From contig CAKURL010000032.1 in assembly GCA_934675685.1 (NCBI GenBank), forward strand, positions 1 through 18,007: a stretch of 18,007 bases of DNA, read 5' to 3'. The DNA comes from an uncultured Candidatus Melainabacteria bacterium. GTDB lineage: Bacteria > Cyanobacteriota > Vampirovibrionia > Gastranaerophilales > Gastranaerophilaceae. This document shows, one piece after another, positions 6,523-12,733 of the stretch. The stretch's first letter is position 1. Every line of letters begins with the position of its first letter. A program made the translations under genes and the position numbers. Under the pieces are notes generated by a model that was not told where the DNA came from, ran no database searches, and saw only the letters and a program-made list of their open reading frames with translations.

Positions 6523-7674
6523 ATGGGAATGGCAGCAAGTCAGGCTAGATTTCTAGGTTTAACAGCAAGAAAAAGTAACGTTGAATATCAAGGTCAACAA
6601 ATCAACCAACAAAGAACAGCCTTGTCAAACGAAAGCGCTAATTTATATAACCAAATGATGGATTTGAGTGTTCCAACTCCTCCTTCGACATCAGATTATT
6701 ACACAACAAAATATACTCTTGATGATTCGAATTTTGGCGGAAGCTCTTCTTATTCAATCCATAATATGACAAAGTTGCCTGGAGAAAATAGATACAGCGT
6801 TTCTTTGGAAGTTACTAATGTAAGCACTGTGGGCACATCTTCTGCTTTGCCTGTAACAAGTGTATATAGAGAAAAATTGGACGATTCAGAAGACTATAAC
6901 CACTATAAAACATACATCAATGGTGCTTATGTAAATTACTACAAAGACGATTGTTCACCATATACAACAGATACAAATACAGGAAAAAATACATTATCTG
7001 TTTCAAAAAATAAAATTTATAAAATTGATGATGCTGCAAAAGGTCTTGATTTGTCTGGGTTTGATGAATCAGTTGCTGCCATGAAAAAAGAACGCAACAA
7101 CGACGGCGATTCTACAAACGATATTGATGACAATACGCAATATTATTTCTATATGGATAATAGCGGAAAATATTGTTATATGACAGAATCTGACTTAGCT
7201 CATATTACATCTGAAGCTTTTGGCGATTCAACAGAAAATAATGCATATTTTGAAAATAACTATTATACTCAAATCACTTATGCAACAAGCAAAAACGAAA
7301 CTACATATACAGACGTCAATGCAACTGTTGAAAAATCAAATTCAACAGGAAGATATTCTTCGATTATTATAGACGACAATGATACATATCCAACAACATT
7401 GAGCGGCAAAACATTTAGTATTTCAACAACAACTGCAACAGACGAAGATGCTTATAACGACGCATTTAACGATTACGAATATCAAAAATCAGTTTATGAA
7501 CAAAGAGTTGCTGAATTGAACGCAAAAACCGAAGTAATTCAATCTCAAGACCAACAATTAGAATTGAGATTAGACCAATTAGACACAGAACAAAATGCAA
7601 TCAAGACTGAAATGGAAGCAGTTCAAAAAGTAATCAGTGACAACGTAGAACAAACCTTCAAGATATTTGCATAA
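6523..7674 (+). CDS. Helical-ended protein with Thr/Ser/Asp/Asn/Tyr-rich centre
   Basis: About 383 aa, no named family recognised. I recall similar N-termini (MGMAASQARFLGLTARK) in Gastranaerophilales proteins but cannot verify this. The first 45 or so residues (ASQARFLGLTARKSNVEYQG, then QQINQQRTALSNESANLYNQ) and the last 70 (QSQDQQLELRLDQLDTEQNA and onward to FKIFA) are heptad-like helices. The middle (about 50-310) is Thr/Ser/Asp/Asn/Tyr-rich with very few Cys or Trp, as in surface beta domains. There is no signal peptide. Helical ends around a variable middle is the layout of flagellin and other axial proteins, so an exported filament-like role is possible but unproven. ATGs at 6505 and 6514 are in frame upstream. 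I prefer 6523 because GGAGG (6507-6511) sits 11 bases before it. It is monocistronic. Confidence 0.75.
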   Translation: MGMAASQARFLGLTARKSNVEYQGQQINQQRTALSNESANLYNQMMDLSVPTPPSTSDYYTTKYTLDDSNFGGSSSYSIHNMTKLPGENRYSVSLEVTNVSTVGTSSALPVTSVYREKLDDSEDYNHYKTYINGAYVNYYKDDCSPYTTDTNTGKNTLSVSKNKIYKIDDAAKGLDLSGFDESVAAMKKERNNDGDSTNDIDDNTQYYFYMDNSGKYCYMTESDLAHITSEAFGDSTENNAYFENNYYTQITYATSKNETTYTDVNATVEKSNSTGRYSSIIIDDNDTYPTTLSGKTFSISTTTATDEDAYNDAFNDYEYQKSVYEQRVAELNAKTEVIQSQDQQLELRLDQLDTEQNAIKTEMEAVQKVISDNVEQTFKIFA

Positions 7675-7681
7675 CCCGAAA

Positions 7682-7739
7682 CGAACAAACCGTAGTGCGA
7701 TGCACTAGGTTTGTGAAGTTGAGGGCTTGCTGTGCGAAA
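7682..7739. repeat. 58-bp direct repeat, left copy
   Basis: Matches 7923-7980 with a single difference (position 7733, T against C). Each copy has a strong hairpin: ACAAACC-G-TAGTGC pairs with GCACTAGGTTTGT around GAT, with one bulged G. It begins 8 bp after the preceding gene stops, so in the transcript the hairpin could also act as a 3' end structure, but no T-run follows. Confidence 0.85.
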
Positions 7740-7922
7740 TATTTGACGCCTGCGTGGAGCGGGCGGCAAATATGGAGACCTTAGAACTCGAGCGCAGTTG
7801 ATGGCAAATTTGTGCGAAGTGCGCTTTAGCGCGACTGCGCTTGGCGAACGAAGCCGAAGGCAAAGGTGTGCGAAACAAAAGACGAGTGATGAACTCGGCT
7901 TTTGTGTAGTCCGTACCAGAGT
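7740..7922. other. GC-rich non-coding mosaic block between direct repeats
   Basis: GC-rich in an AT-rich setting. It shares words with the 10400-10756 block in inverted orientation: CGAGCGCAGTTGATG (7789-7803) is the complement of 10739-10753, and GGCAAATTTGTGCGAAG (7803-7819) is the complement of 10496-10512. It holds further small palindromes such as TTTAGCGCGACTGCGC. Open frames on both strands are short, mutually overlapping and rich in Arg/Ala/Ser, so I do not call genes. After the second direct repeat, 7995-8005 (CCACAGGAGCC) is the complement of the CTCCTGTGG word at 5109 and 10401. Confidence 0.6.
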
Positions 7923-7980
7923 CGAACAAACCGTAGTGCGATGCACTAGGTTTGTGAAGTTGAGGGCTTGCTGCGCGAAA
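7923..7980. repeat. 58-bp direct repeat, right copy
   Basis: The second copy of the 7682-7739 unit, 241 bp further on and 57/58 identical. Such near-identity over non-coding DNA points to recent duplication or gene conversion, and the pair could recombine to delete the GC-rich block between them. Confidence 0.85.
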
Positions 7981-8091
7981 CAGAGCCTAAATGCCCACAG
8001 GAGCCAAATAAACATGCGAAAACCGTACCATGGTGGCGCAGAAATCTTCGCGAAGCAGGAGCGTTGAAATACGTGAATTTGATGTGCAGTG

Positions 8092-8215
8092 CGTCATTCT
8101 GAACTTGTTTCAGAATCTTAATTTAATGTTGAATTCTTGCATTCTATGTTTTAGAGATTCTGAACAAATTGAAAAATTTCACTATCGTTCATTTTTCTAA
8201 TTTTTCAGAATGACG
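8092..8215. repeat. Hairpin element, copy 2 (124 bp)
   Basis: This is the best-preserved copy: CGTCATTCTGAA at the left end and TTCAGAATGACG at the right end are a perfect 12-bp terminal inverted repeat. The left hairpin is ATTCTGAA (8096-8103) with TTCAGAAT (8109-8116). The right hairpin (8157-8211) has AAATTGAAAAAT pairing with ATTTTTCTAATTT. Compared with copy 1, both stems changed on both sides and kept pairing. The flanks carry GTGCA and TGCAC, extending the symmetry, and no clear target-site duplication is seen. Confidence 0.85.
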
Positions 8216-8276
8216 TGTTGCACAATTAATATTTTATTCAATGTTGCTTTATACCAAAGCTACTTTGGAATGAAAC

Positions 8277-8678
8277 CTACTTATCCAACTTAAACCCATA
8301 CGGGAATACATCTTTCAAAGAAAGCACCAAAACTCCGCCGTCTTTTCCTTCTAAAATAATTTTTGTTTCTTCTTCATTAATAGCAAATTCGCTAATCCAT
8401 TGTCTGCAAGCGCCGCAAGGCATACACTCTTTTTGGTTTGGGGAATAAATCGCAACTGCTTTGATTTTACTTTTTTCTCCTTGGGCAATTGCGCTAGACA
8501 TTGCGTTTCTTTCTGCGCACAAAGAAAGCCCGTAGCTTGCGTTTTCCACGTTGCAGCCTAGGTATTCTTTTCCATTTTCATATAAAATACAAGCCCCTAC
8601 TGGAAATTTTGAATATTCGCAATATGCCATTTTGCTAATTTCTTTAGCTTTGTTAAGTAATTCTTGATATTTTTCCAT
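8277..8678 (-). CDS. cdd: Cytidine deaminase
   Basis: Zinc-dependent hydrolytic deamination of cytidine and deoxycytidine to uridine and deoxyuridine in pyrimidine salvage. It is 133 aa, the short homotetrameric class. All catalytic elements are present: substrate-binding GCNVENASYGLSLCAERNA (41-59) with Cys54 and Glu56, and PCGACRQ (87-93) with Cys88 and Cys91. The zinc ligands are thus three Cys (54, 88, 91). On the minus strand AGGAA precedes the ATG by about 8 bases, and TATAAT (8729 to 8724) gives a likely -10 box. It is divergent from the flavodiiron gene across 124 bp. A small CCAAAG/CTTTGG hairpin (8254-8268) lies after the stop but lacks a U-tract. Confidence 0.97.
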   Translation of the reverse strand: MEKYQELLNKAKEISKMAYCEYSKFPVGACILYENGKEYLGCNVENASYGLSLCAERNAMSSAIAQGEKSKIKAVAIYSPNQKECMPCGACRQWISEFAINEEETKIILEGKDGGVLVLSLKDVFPYGFKLDK

Positions 8679-8723
8679 TTATAAAATTCCTAAAAACCTA
8701 TCAACTTTTCTTGCGTGTTTATA

Positions 8724-8772
8724 ATTATACTCTTAACATTAAATTTTTAAAGCTTTATTTTTATTATATAAT
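8724..8772. promoter_or_regulatory. Divergent -10 boxes between cdd and flavodiiron gene
   Basis: On the minus strand TATAAT spans 8729-8724. On the plus strand TATAAT spans 8767-8772. Neither has a good -35 hexamer. The plus-strand leader then runs about 25 nt to AGGAG (8790-8794) and the ATG at 8803. Confidence 0.45.
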
Positions 8773-8802
8773 TTTTTATGAAAAAGATTAGGAGTATGAA
8801 AT

Positions 8803-10005
8803 ATGGAAAATACTAGAAAAATTTCAGACGACATAATATATTTAGGCGCAGCAGACAGGAAACTAGGCATTTTTGAAGCTGTGTATCCAATCGAAGGCGT
8901 GAACTACAATTCTTATTTGATTAATGACGACAAGACAATTTTAATCGACACAATAGATAAACATGTTCGCGAGCAATTCTTTGAAAACTTGGAATATGCG
9001 CTTTCGGGAAAAGATTTAGATTATTTAATAATCCAACACATGGAACCTGACCATTGCGCTATGATTCCAGATATCGTAGAAAAATATCAAAATGTCAAAA
9101 TTGTAACAACTCAAAAAGCAAAAGATATGATTTCGCAATTTTTCTCTTTGGATATGACGGACAAAATCCAAATCGTGAAAGAAGGGGACACTTTAGAGAC
9201 AAAAAACCATAAATTGACTTTTGTGATGGCTCCCATGGTGCATTGGCCTGAAGTCATGGTGACTTATGATTCTTCTTCTAAGATTTTATTTTCTGCGGAC
9301 GCTTTTGGCTCTTTTGGAGCTTATAGCGGAAATATTTTTGACGACGAAATCGATTTTACAAATTATTTCGACGAAGCAAGAAGATATTATACAAATATTG
9401 TTGGAAAATATGGTATGCAAGTCCAAGCTTTGCTTAAAAAAGCTTCAAACCTTGAAATCAAGATGATTTGCCCTTTGCATGGCGTGATTTTGAAGAAAAA
9501 TATTGCACCATTTGTCGAAAAATATTTGAAATGGTCAAGCTATGAACCGGAAGAAAAAGGGGTTATGATTGCTTATTCTTCTGTTTATGGAAACACTGAA
9601 AATGCTGCAAATATCTTAGCTAACAAGCTTGCTTTAAGAGGAATAAAAGATATTAAAATTTTCGACACTTCAATGACCCATTATTCTTACATTTTAGCTA
9701 ATGCTTTTAAATATTCTCATATAGTCATTGCAACCACGACTTATAACATGGGCGTTTTTGTTACGATGGAACATTTTTTGCATAATATCGAAACTCATAA
9801 CCTCCAAAACCGCACATTTGCGATTATTCAAAACGGTTCTTGGGCGATAAACTGCGAAAAAGGCATTAAAGAACACATTGCAAACTTAAAAGGCACAAAA
9901 ATTTTGGAAAATCCGCTTAATATTAAGTCGAGCTTGAAAAATAGCCAAGTTGGAGAAATTGACAATTTGGCAGATGAAATTGTACAATCTATAAAAGAAA
10001 GTTAA
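8803..10005 (+). CDS. Flavodiiron protein (A-type flavoprotein, FprA-like)
   Basis: A cytoplasmic O2 and/or NO reductase that makes water or N2O, protecting anaerobes. It is 400 aa, the minimal two-domain architecture. The N-terminal metallo-beta-lactamase-like domain has every di-iron ligand in family spacing: His79-x-Glu81-x-Asp83, His147 (MVHWPE), Asp166 (SADAFGSFGAYSG) and His226 (CPLHGVI). The C-terminal flavodoxin domain starts near 253 with the FMN phosphate loop AYSSVYGNTENAA. No fused rubredoxin or NADH-oxidoreductase domain is present, but a separate rubredoxin gene follows 15 bp later and is the likely electron donor. AGGAG lies 8 bases before the ATG. Whether O2 or NO is preferred cannot be read from sequence. 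Confidence 0.97.
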   Translation: MENTRKISDDIIYLGAADRKLGIFEAVYPIEGVNYNSYLINDDKTILIDTIDKHVREQFFENLEYALSGKDLDYLIIQHMEPDHCAMIPDIVEKYQNVKIVTTQKAKDMISQFFSLDMTDKIQIVKEGDTLETKNHKLTFVMAPMVHWPEVMVTYDSSSKILFSADAFGSFGAYSGNIFDDEIDFTNYFDEARRYYTNIVGKYGMQVQALLKKASNLEIKMICPLHGVILKKNIAPFVEKYLKWSSYEPEEKGVMIAYSSVYGNTENAANILANKLALRGIKDIKIFDTSMTHYSYILANAFKYSHIVIATTTYNMGVFVTMEHFLHNIETHNLQNRTFAIIQNGSWAINCEKGIKEHIANLKGTKILENPLNIKSSLKNSQVGEIDNLADEIVQSIKES

Positions 10006-10020
10006 GATAAGGAGAAAAGA

Positions 10021-10158
10021 ATGGATAAATACATTTGCACAGTTTGCGGTTATGTTTATGACCCAGAAGAAAACGACAATGTGGCTTTTGAAGATCTTCC
10101 GGAAGATTATGCTTGCCCTCTTTGTGGGGTTGGAAAAGACCAGTTTGAAAAACAATAA
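10021..10158 (+). CDS. Rubredoxin, 45-residue short form
   Basis: A one-iron Fe(Cys)4 electron carrier. The reading frame encodes 45 residues with two knuckles, CTVCGYVYDP (6-15) and CPLCGVG (33-39), giving ligands Cys6, Cys9, Cys33 and Cys36, and the family ending KDQFE. Typical rubredoxins are 52-54 aa. The loop between the knuckles is about 7-8 residues shorter, as in the known short rubredoxin of Desulfovibrio desulfuricans, and the usual Trp before the second knuckle is Tyr (EDYACP). AAGGAG lies upstream of the ATG, and the gene sits 15 bp after the flavodiiron gene with a terminator after it, so the two form an electron-transfer operon. Confidence 0.96.
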   Translation: MDKYICTVCGYVYDPEENDNVAFEDLPEDYACPLCGVGKDQFEKQ

Positions 10159-10168
10159 ATGATTGATT

Positions 10169-10197
10169 AATCGCCAGAGCTTTGCTGGCGATTTTTT
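10169..10197 (+). terminator. Rho-independent terminator of flavodiiron-rubredoxin operon
   Basis: AATCGCCAG (10169-10177), a short loop, then CTGGCGAT (10185-10192) and a T-run. It lies 10 bp after the rubredoxin stop. Confidence 0.92.
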
Positions 10198-10234
10198 GTG
10201 TTGAGCATATAATTTGTTACATTGAACTAATTTT

Positions 10235-10357
10235 CTGTACCTACTCGGTGTTTCAGGGTCTTTATTTAATATTAAATTCTCGCATTCTTTGTTTTGGAGA
10301 TTCTGAACAGCTCAAAAAACTACACTTCGCTTGTTTTTTAGAGCTTTCAGAATGACG
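10235..10357. repeat. Hairpin element, copy 3 (left end degraded)
   Basis: Matches the other copies from TTTCAGGGTC (10251) to AATGACG (10357), while the left half of the first hairpin is mutated. The right hairpin (10300-10353) is intact but rewritten: AGCTCAAAAAAC pairs with GTTTTTTAGAGCT, where copy 1 has AAATTGAAAAAC with GTTTTTCTAATTT. This is strong covariation. Confidence 0.75.
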
Positions 10358-10377
10358 GACTGTTTTATTTAATGTAG

Positions 10378-10397
10378 GTCGGGTTTACTAACCCGAC
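10378..10397. repeat. Perfect GC-rich hairpin GTCGGGTT/AACCCGAC
   Basis: 8-bp perfect stem with TACT loop, placed between hairpin element copy 3 and the second GC-rich block. It resembles the widespread REP-like motif built on GTCGGGTT and AACCCGAC seen in many bacterial genomes. It has no T-run, so a terminator role is unlikely. Confidence 0.65.
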
Positions 10398-10399
10398 AG

Positions 10400-10756
10400 G
10401 CTCCTGTGGTGCTCGGCTTTGCCTGTGCTTCTACGTCGCCCATTAAAGGTCTGCGCTCTGTCTTGTCGGGGCTCATCGCCACCGACAATCACGAGCTTCG
10501 CACAAATTTGCCTTCAACTTCGCTCGGGTACGGTTTTCGTCCTGTCCGCCAATGCTCAACGCATTGCCGTCACGGACTTCACACACCAATGCCCTCATCT
10601 TGCTCAAGCTGGCAAGTCTGCCTAGCTTTCGCTTCGCTCTGGTTCTAAGGTCTACGTGCTTGCTGCCTGCTCTTCGCAGCCAGCAGCGCACTTCGCACAG
10701 CATGCCCTCGCTTGTTTCTGAGGACGCGTCGCGTCACACATCAACTGCGCTCGGGA
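10400..10756. other. Second GC-rich non-coding mosaic block
   Basis: About 350 bp, strikingly GC-richer than its flanks, with repeated words such as CTTCGC, GCTTCGCTC and CACTTCGCAC. It begins with the word pair shared with 5108-5151 and carries inverted matches to the 7740-7922 block. Short frames exist on both strands, but their products are low in complexity and overlap each other, so no gene is called. No RNA family was recognised. Confidence 0.55.
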
Positions 10757-10805
10757 TCCATATTAAGAATGTATAAGGAAAAGGCGAAATCTGATTTTTC
10801 TTGTG

Positions 10806-10811
10806 TATAAT
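10806..10811 (+). promoter_or_regulatory. -10 box of the HEAT-like gene
   Basis: TATAAT at 10806-10811 gives a start near 10818 and a leader of about 30 nt to the ATG at 10849. No good -35 is seen; a poor -35 region overlies the edge of the GC-rich block. It argues against translation beginning at 10801. Confidence 0.45.
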
Positions 10812-10848
10812 GGTTTCATTAAGAACAGTAAGAATGTTAGAGGAAAAA

Positions 10849-11151
10849 ATGCAAGCAGTAGTTAATTCAAATGTTTTAAAACAAGATAATGTACAAGAAA
10901 AATTAGACTTTTTACTTTCAGATGTTGATTCAACTACAAAAAATGATGTTGAAAATTCAATCGTAGCGATGGGCGCAAAAGTTGTAAACATTTTGGTTGA
11001 TAAATTAAAAACATTAAAAGGCTTGCAAAGAGGGATTGTTGCTATGAGCTTGATTAGAATTGGCGAAAGCTCAATCGCTCCATTAAAAGAATTGGCTTTG
11101 GAATCTTCTGAATGTCAATGGATTGCAGACTATTTGTTGTCTGAAATTTAA
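10849..11151 (+). CDS. HEAT-repeat-like small protein, unknown role
   Basis: 100 aa, all-helical. Residues about 30-95 read as HEAT-type helix pairs: DVENSIVAMGAKVVNILVDK, then GLQRGIVAMSLIRIGESSIA, then PLKELALESSECQWIADYLL. The recurring A-x3-G/L-x-I pattern with Pro after the turn is typical of HEAT or PBS-lyase-like scaffolds, which mediate protein binding. There are no catalytic residues, signal peptide or membrane segment. The ATG at 10849 is chosen because AGAGG lies about 5 bases upstream and the -10 box overlaps the longer reading frame. It is a single-gene unit with its own promoter and terminator, so context gives no function. Confidence 0.72.
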   Translation: MQAVVNSNVLKQDNVQEKLDFLLSDVDSTTKNDVENSIVAMGAKVVNILVDKLKTLKGLQRGIVAMSLIRIGESSIAPLKELALESSECQWIADYLLSEI

Positions 11152-11169
11152 TTAAAAGATTTATAAATT

Positions 11170-11197
11170 AAAAAGAGCGCTTTTGGCGCTCTTTTTT
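11170..11197 (+). terminator. Rho-independent terminator
   Basis: AAAAAGAGCGC, loop TTTTG, GCGCTCTTTTTT. It lies 18 bp after the HEAT-like gene, with a strong GC stem and T-run. The A-run on the other side could let it work on the minus strand too. Confidence 0.92.
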
Positions 11198-11254
11198 GTG
11201 TGCCATTTGTTTTTTAATTTTTACCTTTGAAAAGTAACTAAAACCAAAGAAAAA

Positions 11255-11297
11255 TTCAATGTTAAATTAAGACCCTGAAAATGAGTTCAGAATAATA
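11255..11297 (-). repeat. Inverted fragment of the hairpin element
   Basis: Read on the minus strand it gives ATTCTGAACTCATTTTCAGG then GTCTTAATTTAACATT, matching the left hairpin and following bases of copies 1-3 (for example CAGAATCTTAATTTAATGTT in copy 2). The right half is absent, so this is a truncated copy. The rest of 11198-11340 is AT-rich with no gene. Confidence 0.55.
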
Positions 11298-11345
11298 CAT
11301 AATACAACAAATCATTTTACCTAATATTATATTTTCTAAACAATT

Positions 11346-11373
11346 TTGTACTTTTTCGTTTTTTTGCTAGAAT
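11346..11373 (+). promoter_or_regulatory. Extended -10 promoter of the envelope operon
   Basis: TTGTAC (11346-11351), 16 bases, then TGC-TAGAAT (11365-11373) forming an extended -10 box. The start is expected near 11380, about 30 nt before the glycosyltransferase ATG. GGGGAGG follows at 11390-11396. The overlaps downstream suggest this promoter serves murC, murB, ddl and ftsQ as well. Confidence 0.6.
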
Positions 11374-11410
11374 TTAAAAAAGAACACTTGGGGAGGAAGT
11401 TAAGTTTTTT

Positions 11411-12733
11411 ATGAAAGAAAGAGTTGTCCTTTTAATAATAATTACTTTCTTAATTTCTTTTCTTGTTGTTTTTCAAAACTATTTCAATACAATGTGGGCG
11501 ATTATTTTCCTCATTGGTTTGATGTCTTTGTATTCTTTTTATATGTATTGCGCGATGAAATACAGAAAAAGAAAGCTAAAGAAAAATCCGCCTGTGATAA
11601 ACCAAAATTATCACCCGTTTGTGAGTATTTTTATTCCTTGTCACAATGAAGCGGAAGTCATCAAAGACACGGCTTTAAACATCTTAAACCTTGATTATAA
11701 CGACTTTGAAATAATTTTAATTGACGATAGAAGCACAGATAACACATCTGAAATCATTAAGGAACTTTCTTCAACCCACGAAAGAATAAAATATTTAATA
11801 AGAGAAAAAACCGCGACGAGCGGAAAATCTGCCGTTTTAAACGACGCATTTAAGATGGCAAAAGGGGAAGCAATTTTGGTCTTTGATGCAGACGCAAAAG
11901 TCAAAAGCGACTTTCTTTCAAAAATGATTGTGGAGCTTGAACCTGCGGACATTGGCGCAGTTCAAGCAAGGAAGGTCATAATAAATTCGAGCCAAAATTT
12001 CTTGACTAAATGTCAAAATAATGAATATATTTTAGACGCGCAGCTTCAAACAGGAAGAGACGCCGTGAGAGGCGCTGTTGAGCTTCGAGGAAATGGGGAA
12101 TTAATCAAAAGACAAGCACTTTTGAGCATAAATGGTTGGAACGAAGAAACAATCGTGGACGACCTCGATATGTCCACTCGTCTTCACCTTAAAGGTTGGG
12201 ATATTCGCTTTATGCCTGATGTCGAGGTATATGAAGAAGGGGTTGTAGATTTTTGCGCGCTCATTCGCCAAAGAAGAAGATGGGTGGAAGGCTCAATAAG
12301 GCGCTATTTAGAATATGCTCAAGATGTTTTCACATCAAAAGACATGTCTTTAAGAGTGGGCTTTGATTTAATCGCTTATATTTCTGAGTTTTTGCTTCCA
12401 TTTTGGCTTATCGCTGAAATCTTTATCCAAGCTTTCCATTTCGTAAAAGGCGACGAAAATTGCATTTTGTCCTCCGTGATTTTGGTTTTGACTACTGGAA
12501 TATTTTTCACTTGTTATTTTATCTATAGTTTGAAAAAATATCTTAATTTAAAATTTTTCGATGGCTTCAGGGAAGCTGTTTTGACTTCAATTTATTTCAT
12601 CACAATTTGGTTTCCGATTGCGATGTTTATAATTTTTAAAATTGTTTTCACAAAAAAAACGATGGATTGGGGCAAAACTCAGCATGGAGTGAGCCAAATG
12701 AACAATGAAGGAATGTTAAATGGAAATAATTAA
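11411..12733 (+). CDS. Membrane GT2 glycosyltransferase (PgaC/BcsA-like)
   Basis: 440 aa. Two N-terminal membrane segments (about 5-25 and 29-48) precede a cytoplasmic GT-A domain (about 70-300) and three C-terminal segments (about 318-343, 352-373 and 390-413). Family 2 signatures in order are VSIFIPCHNE (71-80), the nucleotide Asp in IDDRSTDN (104-111), DAD (159-161, metal), RGNGELIKR (226-234), VDDLDMS (249-255, acceptor/base region) and QRRRW (287-291), the mark of processive synthases. The C-terminal MDWGKTQHG also resembles PgaC-type poly-GlcNAc synthases. The exact sugar and product are unknown. It opens the operon, and its end overlaps murC by 14 bp, so coupling to peptidoglycan precursor synthesis is likely. 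The ribosome site is strong but about 14 bases from the ATG. Confidence 0.88.
   Translation: MKERVVLLIIITFLISFLVVFQNYFNTMWAIIFLIGLMSLYSFYMYCAMKYRKRKLKKNPPVINQNYHPFVSIFIPCHNEAEVIKDTALNILNLDYNDFEIILIDDRSTDNTSEIIKELSSTHERIKYLIREKTATSGKSAVLNDAFKMAKGEAILVFDADAKVKSDFLSKMIVELEPADIGAVQARKVIINSSQNFLTKCQNNEYILDAQLQTGRDAVRGAVELRGNGELIKRQALLSINGWNEETIVDDLDMSTRLHLKGWDIRFMPDVEVYEEGVVDFCALIRQRRRWVEGSIRRYLEYAQDVFTSKDMSLRVGFDLIAYISEFLLPFWLIAEIFIQAFHFVKGDENCILSSVILVLTTGIFFTCYFIYSLKKYLNLKFFDGFREAVLTSIYFITIWFPIAMFIIFKIVFTKKTMDWGKTQHGVSQMNNEGMLNGNN

Noticed and set aside
7682..7980. CRISPR array
   Set aside because: Only two repeat units of 58 bp, a spacing of 183 bp and no cas genes.
7623..8067. Several overlapping open frames on both strands in the GC-rich block
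   Set aside because: They cover repeats, overlap one another and the end of the 6523-7674 gene, and have no recognisable domain or clear ribosome site. High GC removes stops by chance.
8254..8268. Terminator of cdd
   Set aside because: A 6-bp hairpin exists but no U-tract follows in the direction of transcription.
10406..10776. Open frames on both strands of the second GC-rich block
   Set aside because: Three mutually overlapping frames with Ser/Arg/Ala-rich low-complexity products. The DNA is shared in pieces with other non-coding blocks.
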